A stretch of 20,540 nucleotides of DNA from Oscillospiraceae bacterium. Its GTDB lineage: Bacteria > Bacillota_A > Clostridia > Oscillospirales > Oscillospiraceae. Below are positions 7,527 to 15,280 of this stretch, in pieces. The notes under the pieces were generated by a model. It was not told the origin of the DNA. It searched no databases and saw nothing but the letters and a program-made list of their open reading frames with translations. The DNA lies in contig SVLP01000042.1 of the NCBI GenBank assembly GCA_015067895.1, positions 1-20,540 of the forward strand. The letters run 5' to 3'. Positions within the stretch are counted from its first letter, which is position 1, and each line of letters opens with the position of its first letter. The position numbers and the translations under genes were made by a program.

Positions 7527-8636
7527 ATGGACATCAATCAGGCCTGCGAAGCCTTCCGTGTGCTCCTGGAGGAGCAGCAGAAGCGCATCGCCAACATGAA
7601 TACCGAAAAGACCGACTTTTCCAAGAAGGCCGTCGTCACCATCGGCGTCGTCGATGGCGACGGCATCGGCCCCTACATCACCGCCCACGCCACCCGCGTT
7701 CTGGAGAAGCTCCTGGCCGACGAGATCGCCAAGGGCACCATCGTCATCAAGAGAATCGCTGGTTTGACCATCGAGAACCGCAAGGCCCAGAATAAGGCCA
7801 TCCCCGACGATGTGCTGGCCGAGATCAAGACCTGCGACGTGATCCTGAAGGGCCCCACCGAGACCCCCCACGGCGGCACCCTGGAGTCCGCCAATGTGAC
7901 CATGCGCCGGGAGCTGGATCTCTACGCCAACGTCCGTCCCGTGTGCATCCCCGAGAAAAACATTGACTGGATGTTCTATCGGGAGAACACCGAGGGCGAG
8001 TACGTCCTGGGCAGCCGGGGCGTGGAGCTGGACGGCATGGCCGTGGATTTCAAGGTCACCACCGATCTCGGCACCCGCCGCATCGCCCGGGCCGCCTTTG
8101 AGTACGCCCGCAACAACGGCAAGACTCACCTCTCTGTCGTCACCAAGGCCAACATCATGAAGAAGACCGACGGCAAGTTCACCGCCATCGCCCACGAGAT
8201 CGCCGCAGACTATCCCGAGATCACCGTGGAGGACTACTACATCGACATCATGACCGCCAACCTCATCAAGGAGCCCCTCCGGGAGAAGTTCCAGGTGGTG
8301 CTGCTGCCCAACCTCTACGGCGACATCATCACCGACGAGGCCGCCCAGATCCAGGGCGGTGTGGGCACCGCAGGCTCCGCCAACATCGGTGACCGCTACG
8401 CCATGTTCGAGGCCATCCACGGCTCCGCTCCCCGTATGATCGAGCGGGGCATGGGCGCCTATGCCAACCCCGCCTCCATCATCAAGGCCGCCGCCATGCT
8501 CCTGCGCCACATCTGCCGCACCGAGGCCGCAGAGCGCCTGGAGAAGGCCATGGCGGAATGCACCGTGGAGGTCAAGTCCGACGGCACCGCCGCCACCGGC
8601 GCCGAGTACGCCGAGGCATTGATCGAAATGCTCTAA
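7527..8636 (+). CDS. Isocitrate dehydrogenase (isocitrate/isopropylmalate dehydrogenase family)
   Basis: It oxidatively decarboxylates isocitrate to 2-oxoglutarate, the precursor of glutamate. The isocitrate-binding set S121, N123, R127, R137 has the same spacing as E. coli Icd S113/N115/R119/R129. R152 and Y159 in YRENTEGEY, K207 in TKANIMK and the signature NLYGDIITDEAA (262-273) are present. These favour isocitrate over isopropylmalate. The cofactor loop reads HGSAPRMIERGMGAYANP, which has neither the usual NAD-type Asp nor the NADP-type Lys-Tyr, and is longer than usual, so cofactor use is uncertain. About 34 residues precede the first strand, longer than typical. AAGGAGG at 7508-7514 lies in the end of the aconitase gene, whose stop is one base before this start. 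It is the last gene of the operon. Confidence 0.88.
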   Translation: MDINQACEAFRVLLEEQQKRIANMNTEKTDFSKKAVVTIGVVDGDGIGPYITAHATRVLEKLLADEIAKGTIVIKRIAGLTIENRKAQNKAIPDDVLAEIKTCDVILKGPTETPHGGTLESANVTMRRELDLYANVRPVCIPEKNIDWMFYRENTEGEYVLGSRGVELDGMAVDFKVTTDLGTRRIARAAFEYARNNGKTHLSVVTKANIMKKTDGKFTAIAHEIAADYPEITVEDYYIDIMTANLIKEPLREKFQVVLLPNLYGDIITDEAAQIQGGVGTAGSANIGDRYAMFEAIHGSAPRMIERGMGAYANPASIIKAAAMLLRHICRTEAAERLEKAMAECTVEVKSDGTAATGAEYAEALIEML

Positions 8637-8640
8637 AAAT

Positions 8641-8676
8641 GCGAAGGAGAGACTCAGGCGAGTCTCTCCTTTTCGC
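8641..8676 (+). terminator. Intrinsic terminator of the citrate operon
   Basis: GGAGAGACTC-AGGC-GAGTCTCTCC followed by TTTT starts a few bases after the isocitrate dehydrogenase stop codon. Flanking GCGAA/TTCGC can extend the stem at the cost of two unpaired T. Confidence 0.88.
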
Positions 8677-8698
8677 AGTATTATGATGCCATCATTCC

Positions 8699-9013
8699 GG
8701 GAACGGCCATAGCCGTTTCCTCAGATTGTCGAGAAAGGTAATTTTCTTGCCCCCCGCATTTATGAGGGGGGTGCCCGCAGGGCGGGGGGAGTCCGAATAT
8801 TTGCAACGCAAATATTCGGAAAAGCCCGTTTTTCACAGAAAAACGGGCAGACCCCCTCCGACCCGGCGGCTCCGGGCTTTGCCCGAATCCACCGGGCCAC
8901 CTGAAGGTGAATTGCCCCGCAGGGGCAAGAGAGGCCACCCTGGGGTGCCCCCATAAATGGGGGAGGCAAGGGTTTTTTTCGGTACACTAAGGGAACGGCC
9001 ATAGCCGTCCCCT
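8699..9013. repeat. Composite intergenic repeat, element A
   Basis: This 315-base non-coding block is bounded by two near-identical palindromes built on GGGAACGGCCATAGCCGT (8699-8720 and 8990-9013). Inside are imperfect inverted repeats around CATTTATG (about 8747-8786 and 8930-8972), an ATTTGC/GCAAAT hairpin extended by TCCGAAT (about 8789-8820), a CCCGTTTTT hairpin (about 8824-8848) and a 45-base module (8904-8948). That module recurs inverted in element B at 17582-17626 with two mismatches. The short open frames inside do not look coding. It behaves like a nested MITE/REP-type repeat and fills most of the gap between 8637 and 9146. Confidence 0.7.
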
Positions 9014-9077
9014 ACATTACATGGATTCTATTTTGTTGCTCCGTTCTGTTTTGGCACAGGATCTCGAAAGGCGAACA

Positions 9078-9109
9078 CCGCCCCCGCATCCGTTTGGATG
9101 CGGGGGCGG
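9078..9109 (-). terminator. Hairpin after the GH2 gene, probable terminator
   Basis: CCGCCCCCGCATCC (9078-9091), a GTTT loop and the perfect complement (9096-9109) form a 14-bp stem about 40 bases past the stop codon of the minus-strand gene. The bases after the stem on the minus strand are only mildly T-rich (TGTTCGCCTTT), so termination strength is uncertain. Confidence 0.6.
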
Positions 9110-9146
9110 CTTGCTATGTCAGGGATTCCTGGCTCAGAGGATCAAC

Positions 9147-12100
9147 TTACTTTTCGTAGGCGTTGTACAGGAAGGTGACCATCTGGGCACGGTTGCAGGC
9201 TGCGTTGGGTGCGAAGTGGGTATCATCGATGCCGTTGGTGACGCCGGTCTCCAGGGCCCACAGCAGGGGCTGGATGTAGTAGGCGGTCTCGTCCACATCG
9301 ACGAAGGGGTTGTTGCGGTCGGTCACCTCGGGCTCGCCCATGGCGCGGTACAGGAAGGTGACGATCTGGGCACGGTTGCACTCCAGCGCGGGGCCGAAGT
9401 GGGACTCGTCCATACCCTTGGTGATGCCCTTCTCCACGGCCCACAGGACAGCCTTGTAGAAGTAGTCGCCCTCGTTCACATCCACGAAGGGATTCTCCGC
9501 ATTCACAGGCTCGGGGCAGCCAGCGGCGCGCCACAGGAAGGTGACGGCATGGCCGCGCATGCAGGTCTGGTTGGGTCCGAACATGGTCTCGGTGACACCG
9601 TTGGTGATGCCCTTCTCCACGGCCCACAGAACGGGATCCACGAACCAGGCGTTGTCAGCCACGTCGGTGAAGGGATTCTCGCGCTTCTCGTCGCAGCGGG
9701 AGCAGCTGGAGCCGTTCCAGTCATGGCCCAGAGCGGGAATGACCTCGCCGGTGGTCAGCTTCTCGTTGCAGACGGTGCAGTAGGTGTCGCCGGTGTAGCC
9801 GTCGGCATCGCAGGTGGCCTCAACGGCGCCGCGAACCTCGGTCTCACCATGGCCCAGAGCGGGGATGACCTCGCCGGTGGCGATCTTCTCGCCGCAGTCC
9901 AGGCAGTAGGTATCGCCGGTGTAGCCCTCGGTGGTGCAGGTGGCCTCGACGGCACCGCGAACCTCGGTGTTCTGGTGGCCGGTGGCGGGGATGACCTCAC
10001 CCTCGGCGATCTTCTCACCGCAGTCCTGGCACCAGGTATCGCCGGTGTAGCCCTCGGTGGTGCAGGTAGCCTCGACGGCATCGCGAACCTCGGTGTTCTG
10101 GTGGCCGGTGGCGGGGATGACCTCCTGAGCGATCAGGATCTCGCCGCAGACAGAGCACTTCTTGCCCTCGGTCAGACCGGTCTCGGTGCAGGTGGGCTCG
10201 ACGGCGGGGAGGATCTCCTCGGTGTGACCCAGAGGATCGGTCTCGTCGGCAACATAGCTGTCGCCGCACTCACAGGTGTAGGTGGTGTAGCCGCCCTCGG
10301 TGCAGGTGGGCTCGGTGACAACAGCCTCATAGTTATGGACATGGGAGCCATCGTCGAACTTCTCGCCGGTCAGACGGATCTCAGCGGCGGAGGCGAAGAC
10401 GTAGGACTGATCGGTCACGCCGTCCAGGGCGACCAGGCGGACATACTTGACGACCTGACCGTTGAACTTGACTTCCTTCCAGGTGCGGTCGGATTCCCAC
10501 TCACCGGAAGCGACGGAGGTGAAGTTCTCGCCATCGTTGGAAACCTGGATGTCGTACTCGGTGATGATGCCGTTGGAGCCGCCGCCCTGGCGAGGCTTGA
10601 TGCGCAGGCCGTCGACGATGTAGCTCTCGGACAGCTCGAACTGGATCCAGTGGTTCTCACGGCTGGTGCCATACCAGTCGGTGTGCCAGATGGTGCTGAA
10701 GTCGTCGTCCAGAACCAGCTCTGCGGGGCCCTCGGTGGCCTCGTAGCCCTTCTGCCAGTCACCGGCAGTGGCGGTCAGGACGGGGATGGGGATGATGCCC
10801 TCGTTGTAGTCCAGCATGGGGGACTCCTCCTGGGCAACCAGAACCAGGCCGCAGACGGAGCACCGGACGCCGTCAGTGGTACCGGCCTCGTCGAAGGTGG
10901 CGGGGGTGCCGGGGATGACTTCCTCGGTGTGACCCAGAGCGGGGATCTCTTCCTGGGCGACCAGGATCTCGCCGCAGAGGGCGCACTTGGTGCCCTCGGT
11001 CAGACCGGTCTCGGTACAGGTGGCCTCGACACCGGGGATGACCTCGGTCTGCTCATGGTAGCAGGCCTCACCGGCGATGGCCAGCTCGTACAGGTTGGCG
11101 GAAGCGCCGTCCTCGGAGATGGTCAGGATGCGGATGTAGCCGTTGTGCTTGGGCAGGATGGTGACGCCCACGTTCTCGGCGGCCTCGACGGTGATCTCGC
11201 CGGAGGCGATCTCGTAGGCGTAGACAGTGGGATCGAAGCCCTCGATGGCGGTGCCGTCCACGAAGATGTTGGACAGCTGAGCACCGGTCTGGACTTCCAT
11301 GGAAGCTGCATAGGTCATGACCTCCAGCTCGGTCAGGCCCACGCAGTGCTGGCCGGAGGTGCCGCCCTGCTGGGTCAGCTTGACCTTCAGGCCAACGGGG
11401 TTGATGGGCTCGTCGAAGGTGTAAGTCCACATCTCGCCCAGGGAGTAAGCCTCGATCAGCTCGGCGGTGTGGCCGATGACCTGGTAGTTCTCGCTGTCCA
11501 GAGAGTAGCTGAACTCCAGAGCCTCGGGGTAGGCGCAGCAGTTGTCGTAGTAGTAGTACAGGTTGACGCTGCCCACGGTCTGGGCGGTGGCCCAGGTCAG
11601 GGTCAGGGTGGCGTTGTCGCTGCGGGTACGGTAGTTCCAGTTGGTCCAACGCTCGCTGGTGTTGTCACCGGGCTTCAGGGTGCCGTTGGTGATGGAGGTC
11701 AGCACGTCGGACTCGTAGCCGGCGGGGATGTCCTGGGTCAGGGAGTCGGCCATGGGAGCCACGTTGGAAGCCTCGGTGTTGACAGCCTCTGCCACGCGGA
11801 CGGTGCAGGTGACATCGCGGGTCTCCTCGGCGAAGACCACGGCGGTGCCGGTGATGGTGACGATCTCGCCGACCACATCGAACTCGGATGCATCGGGGAT
11901 GTCCCACTCGACGGCGAACTCACCGGCCAGGGTGCCGTTGGCCAGGACGCCGGAGACGGTGGCGGGCAGGACGGGCAGCTGGCCCTCCATGGTGGCGGCA
12001 GAAACGTTGCGCAGGGCAACCACGTTGGGGATGACATGCAGACGGGCGGAGACCTTCACATCGGCGTAGCCGGGGAAGGAGGCGACACCGGTGATGGTGT

Positions 12101-14996
12101 GGTCGCCGGCGGTGCTGTACAGCTCCTCGGAGACCTCGTTCCAGGCGATGACGCCCTCGACGGTGGAGCCGTCGGCCAGGGTGCCGGTGATGGCAGTGCC
12201 CAGCTCGGGAGCGGTACCGGCCATGACGGTGTAGTCGCGAACCATCTCGTAGGAGACGAGACCGGCGTTGTCGCCGCTCTCACCGCCAACGGCGTTGATG
12301 GTGATGGTCTGACCAGCCAGGCCGTTGGAGGCGATATCCAGGGTGATCTCGCCGCCCTCGTCGGTGGTACGCAGGATGACCAGAGCCTTACCGGCGTAGG
12401 CATCGATGTTGGCGGTGGTCTTGGAGGTCAGGACGTGGGAGTTCTGATACTTGCGGACGGTGGCCTGGTCGCCATTGTCCACACCGGCGATGACGGCGGG
12501 GCCATCGACGGAGAAGGTGATGTTGTTGGTGGCGGTGGTCTTCAGGTTGCCGTTGGCATCGGTCAGATCGACCTCAACATAGACCAGATCGTAGCCGTTG
12601 GCGTTGACCTCGGTCTTGTTGGCGGTGGCCACCAGCTTGGTGACGGAGCCGGGGGTGGAGACGGTGTACTGACCCATGGAATCATCCAGGGCGATCTCGT
12701 TGCCGGACTCGTCGTAGGCCTTGGCGGTCAGGGTACCGGCGGTGTAGGCCACGTTGAAGACGGAGTACAGAGCGGTGGAACCGGAGCCGTTGGCTTCGGC
12801 GCAGACAGAGGCGTTGTTGGAGGTGGCGGAGTAGGTGTAGTAGGTGTGACCGGCAGCGGAGGTGACGGGGGTGCGGACGGTGGTGCCGATCAGAGCATCG
12901 TTCAGGTACAGCTCGACCTTGGCTGCGTTGGAGTAGATCCAGACGGGGGTCTTGCCGCCGGAGGTCATCATGTTGTCGGAATCCCATGCGGTGACCAGAT
13001 GGACGGTGGTATCGTTCTTGTTCCACTGTGCACGGTACAGGTAGAAGGAGTCCTTGGCAAAGCCGGTGGTCTCCACGATGCCGAAGTAGGAGCTGTTGGG
13101 GATGGCGCCGCGGCCGGAGTCGCCGGCGGTGGTGCCGTTCCAGGGAGTGGGCTCACCGATGTAGTCGAAGCCAGTCCAGACAAACTCACCGGCGATGCAG
13201 TCGTACTGGTAAGTATTGTAGATGGAATCGTGGGCGGTGATGCCCCAGTTGACCTTGGAGGTGTCGTAGGAGGTCAGATGGTAAGCATTGTCGGAGCTGG
13301 AGTTGTTGTTCTGGTTGCGGTACTGGCCGCGGGAGTTGGTGGCAGAGGAGGTCTCGGAGGCGATGATGACGCCCTTGCTGCCGCCGAACTGCTGAGCCAG
13401 GTTGTACAGCTGGGAAGCGGAGTTGGCGTAGTTGAAGCCAGCGATGCCGCCAGCATTCGTGATGGTGTTGATGACGTTCACCAGATCCTGGCTGCCGCCG
13501 CGGTTGTTGTCGCCGGAGGTCACGGGACGGGTGCCGTCCTCGTCGTTGACCCACTCGATGTAGTCGGCGCAGATGTCGTCATAGCGGGAAACGTTGTTCC
13601 AGTAGGTACCCTCCTGGATCTCGTTGCCGAAGGACCAGGCGATGATGCTGGGGGCGTTCTTGTCGCGCTTGACGACGGAGCGGGAGGCATACTCGGCGCA
13701 GGTCATGCCGCTCTCGAAGCCATACAGACCGGCACTGGCGGCGGACTCGAACCACTTGGAGAAGTCGTTGCGGTTCTCGTTCTTGGGATCCACCAGGCCG
13801 TCGAAGGTCTCCTCGATGACCAGCAGGCCCAGCTCGTTGCAGATGTCGATGTACTGCTCGTCGCCGGGGTTGTGGGTGATACGGATGGCGTTGGCGCCCA
13901 TGTCCTTCATGACGGACAGCTGACGGTACATGGCGTCATAGTGGGCAGCGGCACCCAGAGCACCCTGATCGTGGTGCATGCAGACGCCGTTGAGCTTGAC
14001 AGCCTCGCCGTTCAGATAGAAGCCGGTGGACTTCCACTCAGTCCAGCGGAAGCCGAAGGTGTCTTCGCTGGAGTCCACGACCTGGCCGTTCACCAGGATC
14101 TCGGTCTTCAGGGTGTAGACGTTGGGATCGTCCAGAGACCACAGCTTGGCGTTCTCCACCTCGGCACCCAGCTGGGCCTCGGTGACGGAGCGGGCAGCGG
14201 CGTTGATCTCGGTGGTGCCCTCAGCCACGGCCTCGCCGCCGAAGAGGACGGTGGCCTTGACGGTGACGTTGGCGGCGGCTCTGCCGTCGTTGACCACATC
14301 GACCTTGATCTCGGCCAGGCCGCTGCCGTCAGCGATGTCGGGGGTGGTGACGGTGACGCCGTGCAGATCCACATGGATGTCCTCCAGGGCGTACAGGGTC
14401 ACGTCACGGTAGATGCCGGAACCGGAGTACCAGCGGGAGGAGGGCAGCTCGTTGACTGCCTTGACAGCGACCACGTTCTGGGTGGCACCGTCGCAGACCA
14501 GATAGTCGGTGATGTCAAAGGCGAAGCCGGTGTAGCCGAAGTGGTGCTCACCGACGAAGGTGCCGTTGACATAGACGTAGGCGTTCATGTAAACGCCATC
14601 GAAGTTCAGCAGGAAGGTCTTACCGGCATGCTCCTCGCTGAGCGTGAAGCTCTTGCGGTACCAGCCGGTGCCGCCGGGCAGGAAGCCGGACTCGGCCTCG
14701 CCGGAGGAGGTGAAGTGCTGGGTGATGGAGAAGTCGTGGGGGAGATCCACGTTGTCCCAACCGGAGTCATCGAAGCTCTGGTTGGAGGCGCTGGAGTTGT
14801 CGCCCAGATAGAACTTCCAACCCTTGTTGAAGTCGTTCTCCCGCTGGGCAGCGGCGTCGGTGCCCAGCTTGACGGTCTCAGGGCTGCCGACGATGGTCGA
14901 TTCGGCTGCAAAGGCCCGGGCCGGGAGCATGGAGATCACCATGACCAGTGCCAGAAGCAGTGCGAATACGCGTAGGGGACGATGGGTGTGCTTCAT
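9147..14996 (-). CDS. Secreted, SLH-anchored GH2 glycoside hydrolase (beta-galactosidase-like) with discoidin domains and CxxC repeats
   Basis: This 1949-residue surface enzyme probably removes beta-linked sugars from glycans. The start at 14996 is set by GAGGT upstream, and a signal peptide (1-30, ending AFA) follows. The GH2 sugar-binding, Ig-like and TIM-barrel domains span about 50-650. The acid/base is E459 (WSFGNEI) and the nucleophile probably E548 (IIASETSS). A DUF4982-like region (about 680-710) and Ig-like/Big stretches (about 780-1070) follow. Two discoidin (F5/8C)-like domains lie at about 1075-1230 and 1405-1545. CxxC repeats lie at about 1315-1395 and 1560-1772. Three SLH domains (about 1774-1949) should bind secondary cell-wall polymer. 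The SETSS nucleophile segment recalls pneumococcal BgaA, a LacNAc-active galactosidase, but beta-glucuronidase or other GH2 activity is possible. It has its own promoter. Confidence 0.9.
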   Translation of the reverse strand: MKHTHRPLRVFALLLALVMVISMLPARAFAAESTIVGSPETVKLGTDAAAQRENDFNKGWKFYLGDNSSASNQSFDDSGWDNVDLPHDFSITQHFTSSGEAESGFLPGGTGWYRKSFTLSEEHAGKTFLLNFDGVYMNAYVYVNGTFVGEHHFGYTGFAFDITDYLVCDGATQNVVAVKAVNELPSSRWYSGSGIYRDVTLYALEDIHVDLHGVTVTTPDIADGSGLAEIKVDVVNDGRAAANVTVKATVLFGGEAVAEGTTEINAAARSVTEAQLGAEVENAKLWSLDDPNVYTLKTEILVNGQVVDSSEDTFGFRWTEWKSTGFYLNGEAVKLNGVCMHHDQGALGAAAHYDAMYRQLSVMKDMGANAIRITHNPGDEQYIDICNELGLLVIEETFDGLVDPKNENRNDFSKWFESAASAGLYGFESGMTCAEYASRSVVKRDKNAPSIIAWSFGNEIQEGTYWNNVSRYDDICADYIEWVNDEDGTRPVTSGDNNRGGSQDLVNVINTITNAGGIAGFNYANSASQLYNLAQQFGGSKGVIIASETSSATNSRGQYRNQNNNSSSDNAYHLTSYDTSKVNWGITAHDSIYNTYQYDCIAGEFVWTGFDYIGEPTPWNGTTAGDSGRGAIPNSSYFGIVETTGFAKDSFYLYRAQWNKNDTTVHLVTAWDSDNMMTSGGKTPVWIYSNAAKVELYLNDALIGTTVRTPVTSAAGHTYYTYSATSNNASVCAEANGSGSTALYSVFNVAYTAGTLTAKAYDESGNEIALDDSMGQYTVSTPGSVTKLVATANKTEVNANGYDLVYVEVDLTDANGNLKTTATNNITFSVDGPAVIAGVDNGDQATVRKYQNSHVLTSKTTANIDAYAGKALVILRTTDEGGEITLDIASNGLAGQTITINAVGGESGDNAGLVSYEMVRDYTVMAGTAPELGTAITGTLADGSTVEGVIAWNEVSEELYSTAGDHTITGVASFPGYADVKVSARLHVIPNVVALRNVSAATMEGQLPVLPATVSGVLANGTLAGEFAVEWDIPDASEFDVVGEIVTITGTAVVFAEETRDVTCTVRVAEAVNTEASNVAPMADSLTQDIPAGYESDVLTSITNGTLKPGDNTSERWTNWNYRTRSDNATLTLTWATAQTVGSVNLYYYYDNCCAYPEALEFSYSLDSENYQVIGHTAELIEAYSLGEMWTYTFDEPINPVGLKVKLTQQGGTSGQHCVGLTELEVMTYAASMEVQTGAQLSNIFVDGTAIEGFDPTVYAYEIASGEITVEAAENVGVTILPKHNGYIRILTISEDGASANLYELAIAGEACYHEQTEVIPGVEATCTETGLTEGTKCALCGEILVAQEEIPALGHTEEVIPGTPATFDEAGTTDGVRCSVCGLVLVAQEESPMLDYNEGIIPIPVLTATAGDWQKGYEATEGPAELVLDDDFSTIWHTDWYGTSRENHWIQFELSESYIVDGLRIKPRQGGGSNGIITEYDIQVSNDGENFTSVASGEWESDRTWKEVKFNGQVVKYVRLVALDGVTDQSYVFASAAEIRLTGEKFDDGSHVHNYEAVVTEPTCTEGGYTTYTCECGDSYVADETDPLGHTEEILPAVEPTCTETGLTEGKKCSVCGEILIAQEVIPATGHQNTEVRDAVEATCTTEGYTGDTWCQDCGEKIAEGEVIPATGHQNTEVRGAVEATCTTEGYTGDTYCLDCGEKIATGEVIPALGHGETEVRGAVEATCDADGYTGDTYCTVCNEKLTTGEVIPALGHDWNGSSCSRCDEKRENPFTDVADNAWFVDPVLWAVEKGITNGVTETMFGPNQTCMRGHAVTFLWRAAGCPEPVNAENPFVDVNEGDYFYKAVLWAVEKGITKGMDESHFGPALECNRAQIVTFLYRAMGEPEVTDRNNPFVDVDETAYYIQPLLWALETGVTNGIDDTHFAPNAACNRAQMVTFLYNAYEK
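9726..10103 (-). repeat. Three tandem 126-bp repeats inside the GH2 gene
   Basis: Three consecutive 42-residue units (residues 1632-1673, 1674-1715, 1716-1757) share the plan TEVR-AVEATC-GYTGDT-C-x2-C-EK-GEVIPA-GH. The first two are nearly identical; the third has diverged and has lost its EGY for DGY. Flanking relatives are more degenerate; the one at about 1358-1395 keeps the CxxC but has lost the single upstream Cys. The last is a stump (SSCSRCDEK, 1763-1771) before the SLH region. The array probably serves as a stalk. It is prone to slippage and to misassembly from short reads. Confidence 0.85.
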
Positions 14997-15077
14997 ACAA
15001 AATACCTCATTTCTGCCTGACGGCATAGGATTGCGTCCCGCAGGTCACGCAGGACACGGGCAAACGCCCTTTGTCAA

Positions 15078-15106
15078 AGTATACCACATTTATTTCCAGT
15101 TGTCAG
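15078..15106 (-). promoter_or_regulatory. Promoter of the GH2 gene
   Basis: On the minus strand, CTGACA (15106-15101), a 17-base spacer ending TGTGG and TATACT (15083-15078) form a good sigma-A promoter. The leader of about 75 bases contains a GGGC-GTTT-GCCC hairpin. It faces away from the promoter of the HTH-AAA gene. Confidence 0.72.
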
Positions 15107-15203
15107 TTGTTTTTGTGTAAAATAATGAGCGTTATGTTTGTAAGTATCGACTGAACCTGTGCCCAATGTGCCGATGTGCGCATATCGTGTTCTTCAAAAG
15201 TTC

Positions 15204-15251
15204 TGCATTTGTTCTTTTGGGGTTGCATTTGTTCCGCAAATCGGATATACT
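15204..15251 (+). promoter_or_regulatory. Promoter of the HTH-AAA gene with phased direct repeats
   Basis: TTGCAT (15223-15228), a 17-base spacer and TATACT (15246-15251) form the promoter. The 11-mer TGCATTTGTTC occurs at 15204-15214 and again at 15224-15234, 20 bases apart, the second copy covering the -35 box. This is the layout expected for a repressor that binds two adjacent turns. The encoded protein begins with a DNA-binding domain, so autoregulation is a fair guess. The interval 14997-15280 holds no gene, only the two divergent promoters. Confidence 0.6.
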
Positions 15252-15280
15252 ATAACAAACATAGCAAAGGAGGTGCTGCC

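Noticed and set aside
8726..9002. Short open frames on both strands within element A
   Set aside because: They consist of translated palindromes, lack ribosome binding sites, and the DNA is explained by the repeat structure.
9726..10103. Regular repeats that could be taken for a CRISPR array
   Set aside because: The unit is 126 bases, continuous with a reading frame, and has no unique spacers between short repeats. It encodes 42-residue CxxC units.
9021..14975. A nearly 6-kb open frame on the plus strand opposite the GH2 gene
   Set aside because: It mirrors the GH2 gene codon by codon, has a low-complexity Gly/Val/Asp/Leu-rich translation and no recognisable domain. It is a by-product of the GC-rich, biased codon use of the real gene, which has a signal peptide, catalytic residues and SLH domains.
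14997..15280. Possible tRNA or small RNA gene in the divergent intergenic region
   Set aside because: No cloverleaf, no T-loop GTTCRANNC-type sequence and no terminator were found. The two promoters and their leaders account for the space.
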